Counted from the stretch's first letter, positions 47,494 to 56,613 are shown. The stretch: 64,000 nucleotides of DNA from Blastococcus sp. CT_GayMR20 (GCF_004570345.1 NZ_SPQM01000008.1:21904-85903), one strand, 5' to 3'. Notes: generated by a model not told the origin, from the letters alone. A program made the numbers and translations.

Positions 47494-48626
47494 GCGTTCT
47501 TCCGGGTCGGGTCGCTGTCGTCCTTCTTCGGCTCGGGCGACTCCGGCAGGGTGTCGGCCATCTTCGCGTCACGGGCTCCCATGGGCTGCGGCTCGCCGGT
47601 CGTGGTGTCGTGCGCGGTCTGGTGCTCGGCCTCGGAGTTGATCTCCGCGCCCAGCAACACCAGGTAGCAGGTCAGGTAGAGCCACAGCATCAGCACGATG
47701 ACGCCGGCGATCGCGCCGTAGGTCTTGTCGTAGGACCCGAAGTTGTCGACGTAGATCGCGAACCCGACACTCACCGCGGCCCAGATCACGGTCACGATGA
47801 CCGCACCCAGGCTGACCCAGCTGAATCGCGGGGCGTCACGGTCGGGCGCCGCCCGGTAGAGGACGGCGAGGGACCCGGCGAACACCGCGAGCAGGAGGAC
47901 CCACCGCGCCACCTGGGCGAGGATCGTCCCCACGATCCCCAGGGGCAGCTGCTCGATGACCGCGGGCACGATGGCGACCAGACCGAAGGTCACCAGCACG
48001 AAGACGATCGCACCGAGGGTCAGCCCGAGGGAGAGCAGCTTCAGCTTGACGAAGTTGCGCGCCTCGACCTCGTCGTAGGCGAGGTTGATGGCGGTGACCA
48101 GGTTGCCCACGCCGCCGGACGCGCTCCACAGCGCGGCCAGGATGGACACGACGAGGCTGATGCTGAGCGCACTCCCGCTGTTGGCGACGATCGCCCGCAG
48201 CTGGTCGCCGATGAGGTCCGCGGCGCTGTCGGGCAACTGGGCCGACAGGTCCTCGATCTGGCGGGCCACCGTCTCCGGTGTGGCGACCAGCCCGTAGAGC
48301 GAGACGAGCGCGATCAGCGCCGGGAAGATCGACAGGAATCCGAAGAACGCGACACCGCCGGCGATGATCGGCATGTTGTCGGCCTTGTTCTCGGCCCACG
48401 CGCGCTTGAGGATCTGCTTCCACCCGCGCCACGGGATCTCGGTGGGCTTCTCCGCGTGGATGCCGGGCAGCTCCCTCTCGCTCGGGGCACCGGCGGGTGG
48501 CCGGTCCGGGTCGGGGTGGGGCGGCGCCGACGCCGCCTTGGCCGCCGCCGCCCGGCGGGCGGCCTTCTCCTCGACGCGCTCGCGGATCCGGTCGACGGCG
48601 CTCTCGCGGTGCCTGGTGCCGGTCAT
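47490..48626 (-). CDS. YihY/BrkB family membrane protein
   Basis: A 378-residue protein with about six membrane helices (residues about 95-320) after an Ala/Glu-rich N-terminus. [31 protein letters not shown] and [20 protein letters not shown] are family hallmarks (formerly misnamed ribonuclease BN). Role unknown, perhaps membrane or envelope related. The tail [17 protein letters not shown] resembles the tail pattern of the Ala-rich protein at 26059. Its stop overlaps the gcvT stop by 4 bp. Confidence 0.92.
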   Translation of the reverse strand: MTGTRHRESAVDRIRERVEEKAARRAAAAKAASAPPHPDPDRPPAGAPSERELPGIHAEKPTEIPWRGWKQILKRAWAENKADNMPIIAGGVAFFGFLSIFPALIALVSLYGLVATPETVARQIEDLSAQLPDSAADLIGDQLRAIVANSGSALSISLVVSILAALWSASGGVGNLVTAINLAYDEVEARNFVKLKLLSLGLTLGAIVFVLVTFGLVAIVPAVIEQLPLGIVGTILAQVARWVLLLAVFAGSLAVLYRAAPDRDAPRFSWVSLGAVIVTVIWAAVSVGFAIYVDNFGSYDKTYGAIAGVIVLMLWLYLTCYLVLLGAEINSEAEHQTAHDTTTGEPQPMGARDAKMADTLPESPEPKKDDSDPTRKNA

Positions 48627-48713
48627 GGCGTTCCCCCTGCGTGCTGGGCCGTCTCGCGGCCGGTGGTCGTACCTGGAGCCGGCCTGCGGTCTCCCGGGCC
48701 GCCTCGAGTGGCT

Positions 48714-49004
48714 TCAGTCGCCCGGCCACGCGCCCGTGAGCTGCTTGAAGCCGCGGGCACCCGCCCGGTCGATGGCGGCCTTGGTGGCGGCGAAGATCGC
48801 GCCCTGGATGGCCGCGGCGAGCACGACCTCCTTCATCGAGTACTCGCTCTGGAGGGCGCTCGGGGCGTCGTCCTCGTTCGCGACGGCCTTCCAGACCTGC
48901 TTGAAGACGATCCCGGACAGGGTTCCGGCCAGGATGCCGGCGATCAGGCCGATCGGCCGATAGGCCAGCTTGGCTCCCTTGGCCTTCTTCGCTGCCTTGC
49001 TCAA
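48714..49004 (-). CDS. DUF4235 domain membrane protein
   Basis: A 96-residue protein with two membrane-associated segments (YRPIGLIAGILAGTLSGIVFK and VVLAAAIQGAIFAATKAAI), matching DUF4235. TTG 49004 is supported by GAGGAGG with 6-7 nt spacing and overlaps the upstream DUF3618 stop by four bases, so the two are coupled. Function unknown; usually found with DUF3618 and stress or envelope genes. Confidence 0.88.
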   Translation of the reverse strand: MSKAAKKAKGAKLAYRPIGLIAGILAGTLSGIVFKQVWKAVANEDDAPSALQSEYSMKEVVLAAAIQGAIFAATKAAIDRAGARGFKQLTGAWPGD

Positions 49005-49279
49005 CGCTTCCTCCTCGTGTGGGCGCGCCGTTCAGCGCGCTTCCGTCGCAAGATCACCACTCCGGCCACCAGTCCCACCAGTGCAACCGCCGCGCCGATC
49101 ACCGCCGGCGGGCTCTCCCGGTAGGTCTCGACCGCGGTGTCCCGGACCCGGTAGGCCCGCTCCCTGGCCCGGGAGGGGACGTCCAGCCGTGCGCTGAGCT
49201 CGTCGACGGTGCGGCTCAGCTTGGCGCGGGTGGCCTCGATCTCTGCCTGGATCTCCTCCGGGTCCCTCGCACCCGTCAC
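49001..49279 (-). CDS. DUF3618 domain protein
   Basis: A 92-residue protein: the helical DUF3618 part EEIQAEIEATRAKLSRTVDELSARLD (residues 8-33) and one membrane helix (VIGAAVALVGLVAGVVILRRK, about 60-80) with an Arg-rich tail. It forms an operon with DUF4235 and probably YihY. Function unknown. Confidence 0.9.
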   Translation of the reverse strand: MTGARDPEEIQAEIEATRAKLSRTVDELSARLDVPSRARERAYRVRDTAVETYRESPPAVIGAAVALVGLVAGVVILRRKRAERRAHTRRKR

Positions 49280-49437
49280 CGGGACGCCCCGGGGCGCTCA
49301 GGAGCGGACGGGGGAGTGGCTGCGGTCATCGGTCCTCCGGGTGGGCGGGTCGATGGAGGACCATGCCCGCCGGTGATCAGGGGTAATCCGCTCCTCCCCG
49401 TTCCATCCCGGGAGGCGTCGGTCACTAGCCTGCTGCC

Positions 49438-49650
49438 ATGAGCTGGCACTGGCGCCTCGAGGACCCGACCGGTTCGGCCGTCGACCCCGCCTCGCTGGGG
49501 GTGGAGGTGCCGGAGACGGACAACCAGGGCGACGCCGAGTCGTGGCTGGGGGAGAACTGGCGGGAGCTCCTCGACCAGGGCGTCGCCACGGTCACGCTGT
49601 TCGACGGCGACGACGAGGTCTACGGCCCCATGGGGCTGGCCGCCCCCTGA
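49438..49650 (+). CDS. Small acidic conserved hypothetical protein
   Basis: A 70-residue acidic protein (MSWHWRLEDPTG start; DNQGDAESWLGENWRELL; TLFDGDDEVYGPMGL end). The Trp/Glu-rich style matches a small conserved actinobacterial family of unknown function. TAGCCT 6 nt before ATG 49438 fits a leaderless start. A long terminator hairpin follows immediately. Confidence 0.8.
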   Translation: MSWHWRLEDPTGSAVDPASLGVEVPETDNQGDAESWLGENWRELLDQGVATVTLFDGDDEVYGPMGLAAP

Positions 49651-49655
49651 AGGCC

Positions 49656-49687
49656 GCCGTCCGGGCCCGGCGCCGGGCCCGGACGGC
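49656..49687. terminator. Very stable hairpin between convergent genes
   Basis: Perfect 15-nt arms (49656-49670 and 49673-49687) with a 2-nt centre, starting 6 bp after the stop of the small acidic protein and ending 6 bp before the stop of the aldo/keto reductase gene. It serves both genes as a terminator. Confidence 0.8.
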
Positions 49688-49692
49688 AGAAT

Positions 49693-50676
49693 TCATCCCC
49701 GGGCGGTCTTCGTCGGGTCACGCTCGACGACGTCGCCGAGGGCGGCGTCGATCCGCTCCAGGACGGCGGGGTCGAGCCGCACCCCGGCGGCCTTCACGTT
49801 GTCGTGGACCTGCTCGGGCCGGGACGCCCCGATGATCGCCGCCGCGACGTTCTGGTTCTGCAGCACCCACGCGATCGCCAGCTGCGCCATCGACAGACCG
49901 AGGTCGTCGGCGATCGGCCGCAGCTGCTGCACCCGGCCGAGGATCTCCTCGGTGAGGAAGCCGCGCATCGACTGACCCGCCTCGGCGTGGCCTGCGCGGC
50001 TGTCGGCGGGAGGCTGCTCGCCGGGCCGGTACTTGCCGGTGAGGATGCCCTGGGCCAGCGGCGACCAGACGATCTGGGAGATCCCCTCCTTCTCCGAGGT
50101 CGGTACGACCTCGGCCTCGATGACCCGCCACAGCATCGAGTACTGCGGCTGGTTGCTGATCAGCTGGATGTCCAGCTCCCGCGCCAGTGCGGCGCCGGCG
50201 GCGATCTGCTCGGCGTTCCACTCGCTGACGCCGATGTACAGGGCCTTGCCGGCGCGCACGAGGTCGGCGAAGGCGGTCATCGTCTCCTCGAGCGGCACCG
50301 TCGTGTCGTAGCGGTGGGCCTGGTAGAGGTCGACGTAGTCGGTCTGCAGCCGTTCCAGCGAGGCGTGGCAGCTCTCGATGATGTGCTTCCGGCCGAGTCC
50401 CCGGTCGTTCCGGCCGCGGCCGGTCGGCCAGTAGACCTTGGTGAAGAGCTCGTAGGACGAGCGGCGCCGGCCGGCCAGCGCGCGGCCGAGCACGGACTCG
50501 GCCTTGGTGCCGGCGTAGACGTCGGCGGTGTCGAAGGTGGTGATGCCGGCGTCGAGGGCGGCGCTCACGCAGGCCAGCGCGGCGTCCTCCTCGACCTGGC
50601 TCCCGTGGGTGAGCCAGTTGCCGTAGGCGATCGCGGAGATGGTCAGGCCGGAGCGGCCGAGGCGTCTGAATTCCAC
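49693..50676 (-). CDS. Aldo/keto reductase
   Basis: A 327-residue NADPH-dependent TIM-barrel reductase of the Kv-beta/YghZ-like group. The catalytic tetrad is visible: Asp and Tyr in TFDTADVYAG, Lys in FTKVYWPTG, His in YQAHRYD. NADPH phosphate-binding residues lie in GASRPEQVHDNVKA near the C-terminus. The substrate is unknown. TAACGT (complement 50685-50690) is 8 nt before GTG 50676. Confidence 0.93.
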   Translation of the reverse strand: MEFRRLGRSGLTISAIAYGNWLTHGSQVEEDAALACVSAALDAGITTFDTADVYAGTKAESVLGRALAGRRRSSYELFTKVYWPTGRGRNDRGLGRKHIIESCHASLERLQTDYVDLYQAHRYDTTVPLEETMTAFADLVRAGKALYIGVSEWNAEQIAAGAALARELDIQLISNQPQYSMLWRVIEAEVVPTSEKEGISQIVWSPLAQGILTGKYRPGEQPPADSRAGHAEAGQSMRGFLTEEILGRVQQLRPIADDLGLSMAQLAIAWVLQNQNVAAAIIGASRPEQVHDNVKAAGVRLDPAVLERIDAALGDVVERDPTKTARG

Positions 50677-50701
50677 GAGGCGCGACGTTAGTAGAAGGAC
50701 C

Positions 50702-50750
50702 TCCTGCCCCCACCGCTCGCAAGCTCGCGGCGGGCCCCTGCAGGAGAGCC
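50702..50750. repeat. Intergenic GC-rich element, second copy of the 46325-46371 element
   Basis: About 40 nt shared at high identity with 46325-46371: CCTGCCCCC, then TCGCAAGCTCGC and GGGCCCCTGCAGG. The ends CTCCTGC and GCAGGAG can pair. It lies downstream of the DUF3043 stop and upstream of the aldo/keto reductase gene, so it may also terminate transcription. Confidence 0.5.
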
Positions 50751-50753
50751 GGT

Positions 50754-51371
50754 TCAGACCTGGGCGCCCAGGGGGACGTCGGGCTTCGGGAAGCGCCAGC
50801 GGCGGATCATCGTGGCGCGGCTGATGCCGTACCAGACGAGGCCGCGGGTCTTCGTCGTCGCCGGGTGGCGCTCGGCGATCGCGCGCTTGATCTTCCGGCT
50901 GAGGACGACCGAGTCGACGATCAGCAGCAGGAAGAAGCCGAAGAGCAGGAAGCTCGCGTAGTTGCGGACCACCAGGCTGGGCACGATCGTGCCGATCAGC
51001 GCGACGCCGGCGATGGCCAGGAAGAAGCTGCCGATGTTGCGGCGCGAGTCGACCAGGTCCCGCACGAGCTTGCGCTCGGGGCCGCGGTCGCGCGCCGGCA
51101 GGTAGGCGTCGTCGCCACGCGCGGCGCCCTGCCGGGTCTCCGCACGCCGGGCGGCCTGCGTCTGGCGCATGCGCTTGTATGCCTCCTTCCGGGTGGTGGG
51201 AGGGGGCGGCGGCGGGCCGGCACGGCGTCCCTGGGCCTCGCTGCGCTTGGGTGTGGGACGGCCCTTGCCCGATGCCCGCACGAGCTGCTCGGTCAGGTCC
51301 GCGGAGGCGCCCGAGGCGGTGTCGACGGTCGTCTCGGCGCGGTCACGGCGGCCGGGCAGGCGGAGCTTCAC
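50754..51371 (-). CDS. DUF3043 domain membrane protein
   Basis: A 205-residue protein with a charged N-terminal half (KGRPTPKRSEAQGRRAG, RKEAYKRMRQTQAARRAE) and two membrane helices (IGSFFLAIAGVALIGTIVPSLV and ASFLLFGFFLLLIVDSVVLS) in the second half, the DUF3043 pattern, adjacent to erpA in actinobacteria. TAGACT (complement 51380-51385) 8 nt before GTG 51371 suggests a leaderless start. Function unknown. Confidence 0.9.
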   Translation of the reverse strand: MKLRLPGRRDRAETTVDTASGASADLTEQLVRASGKGRPTPKRSEAQGRRAGPPPPPPTTRKEAYKRMRQTQAARRAETRQGAARGDDAYLPARDRGPERKLVRDLVDSRRNIGSFFLAIAGVALIGTIVPSLVVRNYASFLLFGFFLLLIVDSVVLSRKIKRAIAERHPATTKTRGLVWYGISRATMIRRWRFPKPDVPLGAQV

Positions 51372-51521
51372 GAGCTCGAAGTCTACGTGTGTGGGGAAGG
51401 AGACCCGGGAACTTCCCTCTGGCGCCGTACAGTGGGTGCAGCAGGGAAGAGCATGCGCCGCTGCGGTGTTGCTGCCTGCAGTACGTGCCGTAGCGGGCAC
51501 TCTCGGATTGGGAGGACACAC

Positions 51522-51893
51522 ATGTCGGTGCAGGACACCACGACCCTCGACGGCGGGGCCCCCAGCGTCACCGGCGTCGTGCTCAGCGACCCGGCGGCCT
51601 CGAAGGTCAAGGCCCTGCTGGACCAGGAGGGCCGTGACGACCTCCGACTGCGCATCGCGGTCCAGCCGGGCGGCTGTTCCGGGCTGCGGTACCAGCTCTT
51701 CTTCGACGAGCGGTTCCTCGACGGCGACCAGACCTACGAGTTCGGCGGCGTCGAGGTCATCGTCGACCGGATGAGCGGCCCGTACCTGGGCGGCGCGGTC
51801 ATCGACTTCGTCGACACGATCGAGAAGCAGGGCTTCACGATCGACAACCCCAACGCCGGCAGCTCCTGCGCCTGCGGGGACTCGTTCAGCTGA
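51522..51893 (+). CDS. erpA: HesB/IscA-type iron-sulfur cluster insertion protein (ErpA-like)
   Basis: A 123-residue A-type carrier. Three conserved cysteines are present: GGCSGLRYQL and SSCACGDSFS. It delivers iron-sulfur clusters to apo-proteins, and clients encoded here include the Rieske protein, LipA and the xanthine dehydrogenase small subunit. GGGAGG precedes ATG 51522. Divergent from DUF3043; a terminator hairpin follows. Confidence 0.93.
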   Translation: MSVQDTTTLDGGAPSVTGVVLSDPAASKVKALLDQEGRDDLRLRIAVQPGGCSGLRYQLFFDERFLDGDQTYEFGGVEVIVDRMSGPYLGGAVIDFVDTIEKQGFTIDNPNAGSSCACGDSFS

Positions 51894-51925
51894 GCCGCCG
51901 CTCGCTCGTCGAGCGTTGAACCGCT

Positions 51926-51956
51926 GAGGCCCGGAATCGCTGCGATTCCGGGCCTC
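51926..51956. terminator. Bidirectional terminator between erpA and asnB
   Basis: A perfect 14-bp stem (51926-51939 with 51943-51956) with a 3-nt loop between two convergent genes, 14 bp before the asnB stop. Confidence 0.8.
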
Positions 51957-51969
51957 ACTGGTACTGCGG

Positions 51970-53901
51970 TCAGAGCCGCACCGGATAGACGGTCTCCGGC
52001 ACCTCGGGCGTGATGCGCTCCTCCACGAAGATGCCGTGCCAGACCATGAACACCAGCAGCGTCCACAGCTTGCGCGAGTAGTCGACCGGCGAGCCGCTGC
52101 GCTGGTTGTCCCGGTGGGCGATGAGCATCGCCAGGACCTGCTGCTTGTCCAGCCACTCGTCGGTCAGGCTCTCCTCGATGATCTGCCGCGCCCAGTCGTG
52201 CAGCGGCTCGGCCAGCCAGTAGCGGGTCGGCACCGGGAAGCCCAGCTTGCGGCGGTTGAGCACGTGCGGCGGCACGATCTGCTCCAGGGCCCGCCGCAGC
52301 GCGTACTTCGTCGTCTCCTTGGTCACCCGCTGGTCGACCGGCAGCGTGCTGGCGACCGTGAAGACCTCGGGGTCGAGGAACGGCACCCGCAGCTCCAGCG
52401 AGTTGGCCATCGTCATCTTGTCGGCCTTGACCAGGATGTCGCCGCGCAGCCAGGTGAACAGGTCCACGTACTGCATGGCGGTGACGTCGTCGTAGCCGGC
52501 CGCCCGGGTGCGCTCGTACAGCTCGCGGGTGACCGTCACGTGCGACTGGTCGGCGTCGTGGGTGCGGAGGAAGCCCAGTTCGTCGTCCCGGAACAGCCGG
52601 GCGTTGCCGTAGTAGCGCTCCTCCAGCGGGATGGCGCCCCGGCGCAGGAGGTCCTTGCCGCGCATGCCGTCGGGCAGCCTCGTCGAGATCCGGCCGAGCG
52701 CGCGGCGGATGCCCGTGGGCAGCTTCTCGAAGGCAGCCAGCGACAGCGGCTCGCGGTAGATGTTGTAGCCGCCGAACAGCTCGTCGGCGCCCTCGCCGGA
52801 GAGCACGACCTTGACGTGCTTGCGGGCCTCGCGGGCGATGAAGTACAGCGGCACGAGGGCCGGGTCGGCGACCGGGTCGTCGAGGTACCAGACGACCAGC
52901 GGGATCGAGTCGGCGAACTCCTGGGGAGTCACCACCTTGGTGATGTGCTCGACGCCGATGGCGGCCGCGGACTCCGCGGCCACGTCGATCTCGGAGAAGC
53001 CCTCGCGCTCGAAGCCGGTCGTGAAGGTGAGCAGGTTCGGGTTGTACCGCTTGGCCAGGGCGGCGATGGCCGTGGAGTCGATACCGCCGGACAGGAACGA
53101 CCCCACCGTGACGTCGGCCCGCATGTGCATCCGCACCGAGTCGTCGAGGACGTCTGCGATGCGGTCGTAGAGGGCCTGCTCCTCGTTCTTCGCGACCGGC
53201 CGGATCGGGAACGAGGGGTGGAAGTAGCGCTTCGTCGACAACTCGCCGCCGACGACGGTGAAGCTCGTGCCGCTCTCGATCCGGCGGATGCCGCGGTGCA
53301 GGGTCGCCGGCTCCGGGACGTACTGCAGCGTCAGGTAGTGCTGCAGGGACGCCGGGTCGACGCCGCCGGCGGCCTTGCTGCCGCCCAGCATCTCCAGCAC
53401 GGCCTTCTTCTCCGAGCTGAAGACCAGCCCGCCGTCGGCGAGGCGGGCGGTGAACAGCGGCTTGATCCCGAACGGGTCGCGGGCGCCGAACACCGTGTGC
53501 TGCTGCGTGTCCCAGATCAGGAAGGCGAACATGCCCCGCAGCCGCTGGACGACGTCCTCACCCCAGTGGTGGTACCCGGCGACGATCGCCTCGGTGTCGC
53601 CCTCCGTGGCGAAGGTCGCCCCCTCGGCGGCGAGCTCGGCCCGCAGCTCCAGGTAGTTGTAGATCTCGCCGTTGAAGACGATCCGGTAGCGGCCGTCGGC
53701 GTAGGGCATCGGCTGGTGGCTGTGCTCGATGTCGATGAAGGACAGCCGGTTGAAGCCGAACACCGCCCGGTCGTCCCACCAGGCCTCGTTCTCGTCGGGG
53801 CCCCGGTGGCGCATGCAGTGCTGCGCCTCCTTGACCCCGGTCACCGTGGCGTCGTCCACCCGGTCGGCGTCGGTCGAGAAGTAGGCGAGCAGGCCACACA
53901 T
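51970..53901 (-). CDS. asnB: Asparagine synthase (glutamine-hydrolysing) AsnB
   Basis: A 643-residue enzyme. The N-terminal GATase uses Cys2 (MCGLLAYFS) with RLSFIDIEHSHQPM and NGEIYNYLELR. The synthetase half has the ATP pyrophosphatase loop SFLSGGIDST (residues about 265-274) and GEGADELFGGYN. It makes asparagine or amidates a related acid; in the mycobacterial relatives this gene is linked with envelope amidation, but that is family knowledge only. GAGGA lies 10 nt before ATG 53901. Confidence 0.96.
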   Translation of the reverse strand: MCGLLAYFSTDADRVDDATVTGVKEAQHCMRHRGPDENEAWWDDRAVFGFNRLSFIDIEHSHQPMPYADGRYRIVFNGEIYNYLELRAELAAEGATFATEGDTEAIVAGYHHWGEDVVQRLRGMFAFLIWDTQQHTVFGARDPFGIKPLFTARLADGGLVFSSEKKAVLEMLGGSKAAGGVDPASLQHYLTLQYVPEPATLHRGIRRIESGTSFTVVGGELSTKRYFHPSFPIRPVAKNEEQALYDRIADVLDDSVRMHMRADVTVGSFLSGGIDSTAIAALAKRYNPNLLTFTTGFEREGFSEIDVAAESAAAIGVEHITKVVTPQEFADSIPLVVWYLDDPVADPALVPLYFIAREARKHVKVVLSGEGADELFGGYNIYREPLSLAAFEKLPTGIRRALGRISTRLPDGMRGKDLLRRGAIPLEERYYGNARLFRDDELGFLRTHDADQSHVTVTRELYERTRAAGYDDVTAMQYVDLFTWLRGDILVKADKMTMANSLELRVPFLDPEVFTVASTLPVDQRVTKETTKYALRRALEQIVPPHVLNRRKLGFPVPTRYWLAEPLHDWARQIIEESLTDEWLDKQQVLAMLIAHRDNQRSGSPVDYSRKLWTLLVFMVWHGIFVEERITPEVPETVYPVRL

Positions 53902-53955
53902 CAGGCGCAGGTCCTCGGGAGTGGGGAGGGGTTCAGGAGGGGGGAGGGCAGCGCG

Positions 53956-54303
53956 TCACACGCGCTCGCCGGCACGCATCTTGCGGGTGACCGTGTGCTC
54001 GGCGAGGAAGGACAGGAAGGGGACGGTGCCGGCCAGCACGGTGAGCACCGTGCCCTTGAGGCTCCACCGGGCGCGCAGCGCGAGGTCGACGGCCGACAGG
54101 AAGAAGAGCGCGTACAGCCAGCCGTGCGCGGTGCCGAGCACCGTCACCGCGGTGGGCATGTCCGCGAAGTACTTCAAGGGGACGGCGACCACCACCAGCA
54201 GGATCAGCAGGACGCCGACGACGTTGGCCATGACGCGGTAGCGGCCCAGTGCCGCGGTGATCGCCTGCTCGGAGTCGCGGGCCGGAGCGGTGCGGTCAGC
54301 CAT
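53956..54303 (-). CDS. DUF3817 membrane protein
   Basis: A 115-residue integral membrane protein with three helices: YRVMANVVGVLLILLVVVAVPLKY, GTAHGWLYALFFLSAVDLALR and VLTVLAGTVPFLSFLAE with the closing basic EHTVTRKM. This is the DUF3817 family, usually encoded next to cytochrome oxidase genes. It overlaps the upstream gene by 8 bp. Function unknown. Confidence 0.9.
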   Translation of the reverse strand: MADRTAPARDSEQAITAALGRYRVMANVVGVLLILLVVVAVPLKYFADMPTAVTVLGTAHGWLYALFFLSAVDLALRARWSLKGTVLTVLAGTVPFLSFLAEHTVTRKMRAGERV

Positions 54304-54661
54304 TGCGGGCGCCCCGCTGGCCGAGGGCCTTCTCGTTGAGCTCGGCGAGGTAGGCGTTGTAGGCGGCCAGCTCGGGGTCTCCTGACGTGTCGATGCGCGG
54401 GCGCTGGTAGAGGACGACGTCCTTGCCCGGCGCGCCGTCGTCCGGGTCGCGGTGCAGCTCGATGCGGACCATGCGGAGGTAGAACCACAGGCCCATGAAG
54501 CCGTAGAGCGGCCACTGCAGCGCGTAGCTCCAGTTCACCGCCCCACCGCCGGCCTCGGCCTTGGACAGCTGCCAGTAGCCGAGGAAGAAGGTGGCCACGA
54601 ACAGGGCCGCGACGAGGAGGTGCAGGAGCAGCCACTTGGGGGTCAGCAGCCGGGAGAACAC
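54296..54661 (-). CDS. Conserved membrane protein next to ctaC
   Basis: A 121-residue protein with two helices (KWLLLHLLVAALFVATFFLGYWQL and ALQWPLYGFMGLWFYLRMV) and a C-terminal cytoplasmic tail (AAYNAYLAELNEKA). The HLLVAALFVATFFLGYWQL block recalls SURF1-like N-termini but the SURF1 loop is missing, so I leave it unassigned. Possible role in cytochrome oxidase assembly, inferred from neighbours only. It is divergent from ctaC. Confidence 0.82.
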   Translation of the reverse strand: MFSRLLTPKWLLLHLLVAALFVATFFLGYWQLSKAEAGGGAVNWSYALQWPLYGFMGLWFYLRMVRIELHRDPDDGAPGKDVVLYQRPRIDTSGDPELAAYNAYLAELNEKALGQRGARNG

Positions 54662-54913
54662 GCTCCTGACTGTAACCGCCGGGCGTCGGGCACCGGTCGG
54701 GCTCGGTGCGTGCGCGCGCCCGTCGGGGCGTCCGGGAAGGGTGGCGGCGGCGACCCGCCGGTCCGGTGTCTCCGGTGGTCAGCCGCCGTGCGGAGTCGGC
54801 TAGTCTCGCCCCACACTGTGATCGGCGTGGATGCCGTCTGCCGGAAGCGGTCGGACGATCCCGCTGGGGAACCGCCCGGGGCACCGCGGCGGAGGACGAG
54901 GAGGCAGCGAGCA

Positions 54914-55798
54914 GTGGCTCGAGGCAGCAGGCTCGCGCGGCTGGCCGCGCTCGGTGTCCTGGGGGCGCTGACCCTCAGCGGGTGCAGCATGCCCAACAAC
55001 GAGTTCTGGCGGTTCGGGTGGCCGGACGGCATCACCGACGAGGCCGCCGACATGCGGGAGCTGTGGACCGGCTCGGTCATCGCGGCCCTGCTCGTCGGGT
55101 TCGGCGTCTGGGGCCTGATCCTCTGGTCGGTCGTCCGGCACCGGAAGCGTGGCGACGAGCTGCCGAAGCAGACGGCCTACAACCTGCCGCTGGAGATCGT
55201 CTACACGATCGTCCCGTTCCTCATCATCGCCGGCCTGTTCTTCTTCACCGTGGTCGTGCAGAACCGGGTGCAGGAGCGCAGCGACACCCCCGACGAGACG
55301 ATCGCCGTCAACGCGTTCAAGTGGAACTGGCAGTTCGTCTACCCGGAGACCGAGGGTGAGGACGGCCTGCCCGTCAGCACGGTGGGCACCAGTTCCGAGA
55401 TCCCGATCCTGGTTCTGCCCACCGACCGGACCATCCGCTTCGAAGTCGCCTCGGCCGACGTCATCCACTCGTTCTGGGTGCCGGAGTTCCTCTTCAAGCT
55501 CGACGTCATCCCCGGCAACGAGAACGGCCGCGACAACGTCTTCGAAGTGACCGTCCGCGAGGAGGGCGCCTACGTCGGCCGCTGCGCCGAGCTGTGCGGC
55601 ACGTACCACGCGTACATGAACTTCGAGGTCCGTGCGGTGTCCGGCGACGACTACGACGCCTACCTCGAGGCCCGCGAGTCCGGCATGGGCACGTTCGAGG
55701 CGCTCGAGGAGATCGGCCAGCCCGGACTCTCCTCGGCCACGACGCCGTTCGAGGACCTGCAGAATAAGCAGCTCAACCAGCAGTCCGCCGGTGGCTGA
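54914..55798 (+). CDS. ctaC: Cytochrome c oxidase subunit II (CtaC)
   Basis: A 294-residue lipoprotein (lipobox LTLSGC, Cys24) with two membrane helices (VIAALLVGFGVWGLILWSVV and LEIVYTIVPFLIIAGLFFFTVV) and the extracytoplasmic CuA domain, whose ligands are CAELCGTYHAYM (Cys-x3-Cys-x3-His-x2-Met) with the upstream His in DVIHSFWVPEF. It receives electrons for the aa3 oxidase from the bc1 part of the supercomplex. GAGGAGG sits upstream of GTG 54914. The usual partner ctaD does not follow. Confidence 0.97.
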   Translation: MARGSRLARLAALGVLGALTLSGCSMPNNEFWRFGWPDGITDEAADMRELWTGSVIAALLVGFGVWGLILWSVVRHRKRGDELPKQTAYNLPLEIVYTIVPFLIIAGLFFFTVVVQNRVQERSDTPDETIAVNAFKWNWQFVYPETEGEDGLPVSTVGTSSEIPILVLPTDRTIRFEVASADVIHSFWVPEFLFKLDVIPGNENGRDNVFEVTVREEGAYVGRCAELCGTYHAYMNFEVRAVSGDDYDAYLEARESGMGTFEALEEIGQPGLSSATTPFEDLQNKQLNQQSAGG

Positions 55799-55861
55799 GT
55801 CCCTCGCCGCGTCGTCCGCCGTCGCGCCCCTGAACGCTCCGAGGAACGAGGAGGACCGGCC

Positions 55862-56266
55862 GTGAAGGTCGAGTCGATCATCTTCAACATCATCGCGGTC
55901 TTCTGCGTCGTCGCCGCGGTCGTCTACGGTTTCTGGGCCAAGGAGCCCATCGGCACCACGGCGCTCGTGCTGTCGGCCGGCCTCACCGGGCTGATCGGCG
56001 GGTTCTTCTGGTTCGTGTCCCGCCGCATCGACGCCCGCCCCGAGGACCGCAAGGACGCCGACATCGCCGACGGTGCCGGCGAGCTCGGGTTCTTCAGCCC
56101 CGGCAGCTACTGGCCGTTCGGTCTGGCGCTGTCCGCGGCGCTCATGGGCCTGGCGCTGGCCTTCTTCTACTCCTGGCTGATCCTCATCGCGGGCGCCGCG
56201 CTGCTGATCACGATCGGCGGCCTGCTGTTCGAGTACTACACGGGGCAGAACGCCACGCAGAGCTGA
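55862..56266 (+). CDS. ctaF: Cytochrome c oxidase subunit 4 (CtaF)
   Basis: A 134-residue actinobacterial-type subunit IV with four membrane helices: IIFNIIAVFCVVAAVVYGFW, GTTALVLSAGLTGLIGGFFWFVS, and two more in the second half ending LLFEYYTGQN. The EDRKDADIADGAGELGFFSPGSYWPFG loop is typical. Start GTG 55862 after GAGGA. Probably cotranscribed with ctaC. Confidence 0.95.
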   Translation: MKVESIIFNIIAVFCVVAAVVYGFWAKEPIGTTALVLSAGLTGLIGGFFWFVSRRIDARPEDRKDADIADGAGELGFFSPGSYWPFGLALSAALMGLALAFFYSWLILIAGAALLITIGGLLFEYYTGQNATQS

Positions 56267-56280
56267 TCTGAGCGCCTCCG

Positions 56281-56315
56281 AAGGGCCCCTCCCGCCGTCG
56301 GCGGGAGGGGCCCTT
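56281..56315. terminator. Terminator after ctaF
   Basis: A 16-bp perfect stem (56281-56296 with 56300-56315) around a 3-nt loop, starting 14 bp after the ctaF stop, with a short TTTC at its end. Confidence 0.85.
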
Positions 56316-56555
56316 TCGCCGTGCGGGGGACCGCTCTCGGGGAGTTCCTCCTGCTCTCGGAGTCCTGCAGGACCCCTGGACCACGACCAGCACTCCAGAC
56401 GCGCCGTGGCGGCGAGTGCCAGGCGACAGTGTGCGCCGGTGAGCAGCTCGGGACCCTCGAGCTGCCTCTCCGCGCACACCGTCGTCCGGACGACGGGGCA
56501 CGGCCGGCGCGAGCGACACGTGCCGGCACAACGGGGCTCGATGGGCCACCACGTG
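56316..56555. other. Intergenic stretch without a recognised feature
   Basis: About 240 bp between the ctaF and qcrB terminators. Open frames here are short, Arg/Pro/Ser-rich and shadow-like. I see no gene, repeat or operator. Confidence 0.5.
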
Positions 56556-56592
56556 CAGCAGGGCCCCGGTGGAGTCCACCGGGGCCCTGCTG
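56556..56592. terminator. Terminator of the qcr operon
   Basis: Arms 56556-56571 and about 56577-56592 pair through a long perfect stem around a small loop, 22 bp downstream of the qcrB stop on the minus strand. No T-run. Confidence 0.8.
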
Positions 56593-56613
56593 GTTGGTGC
56601 TGCCGGATGCGCT

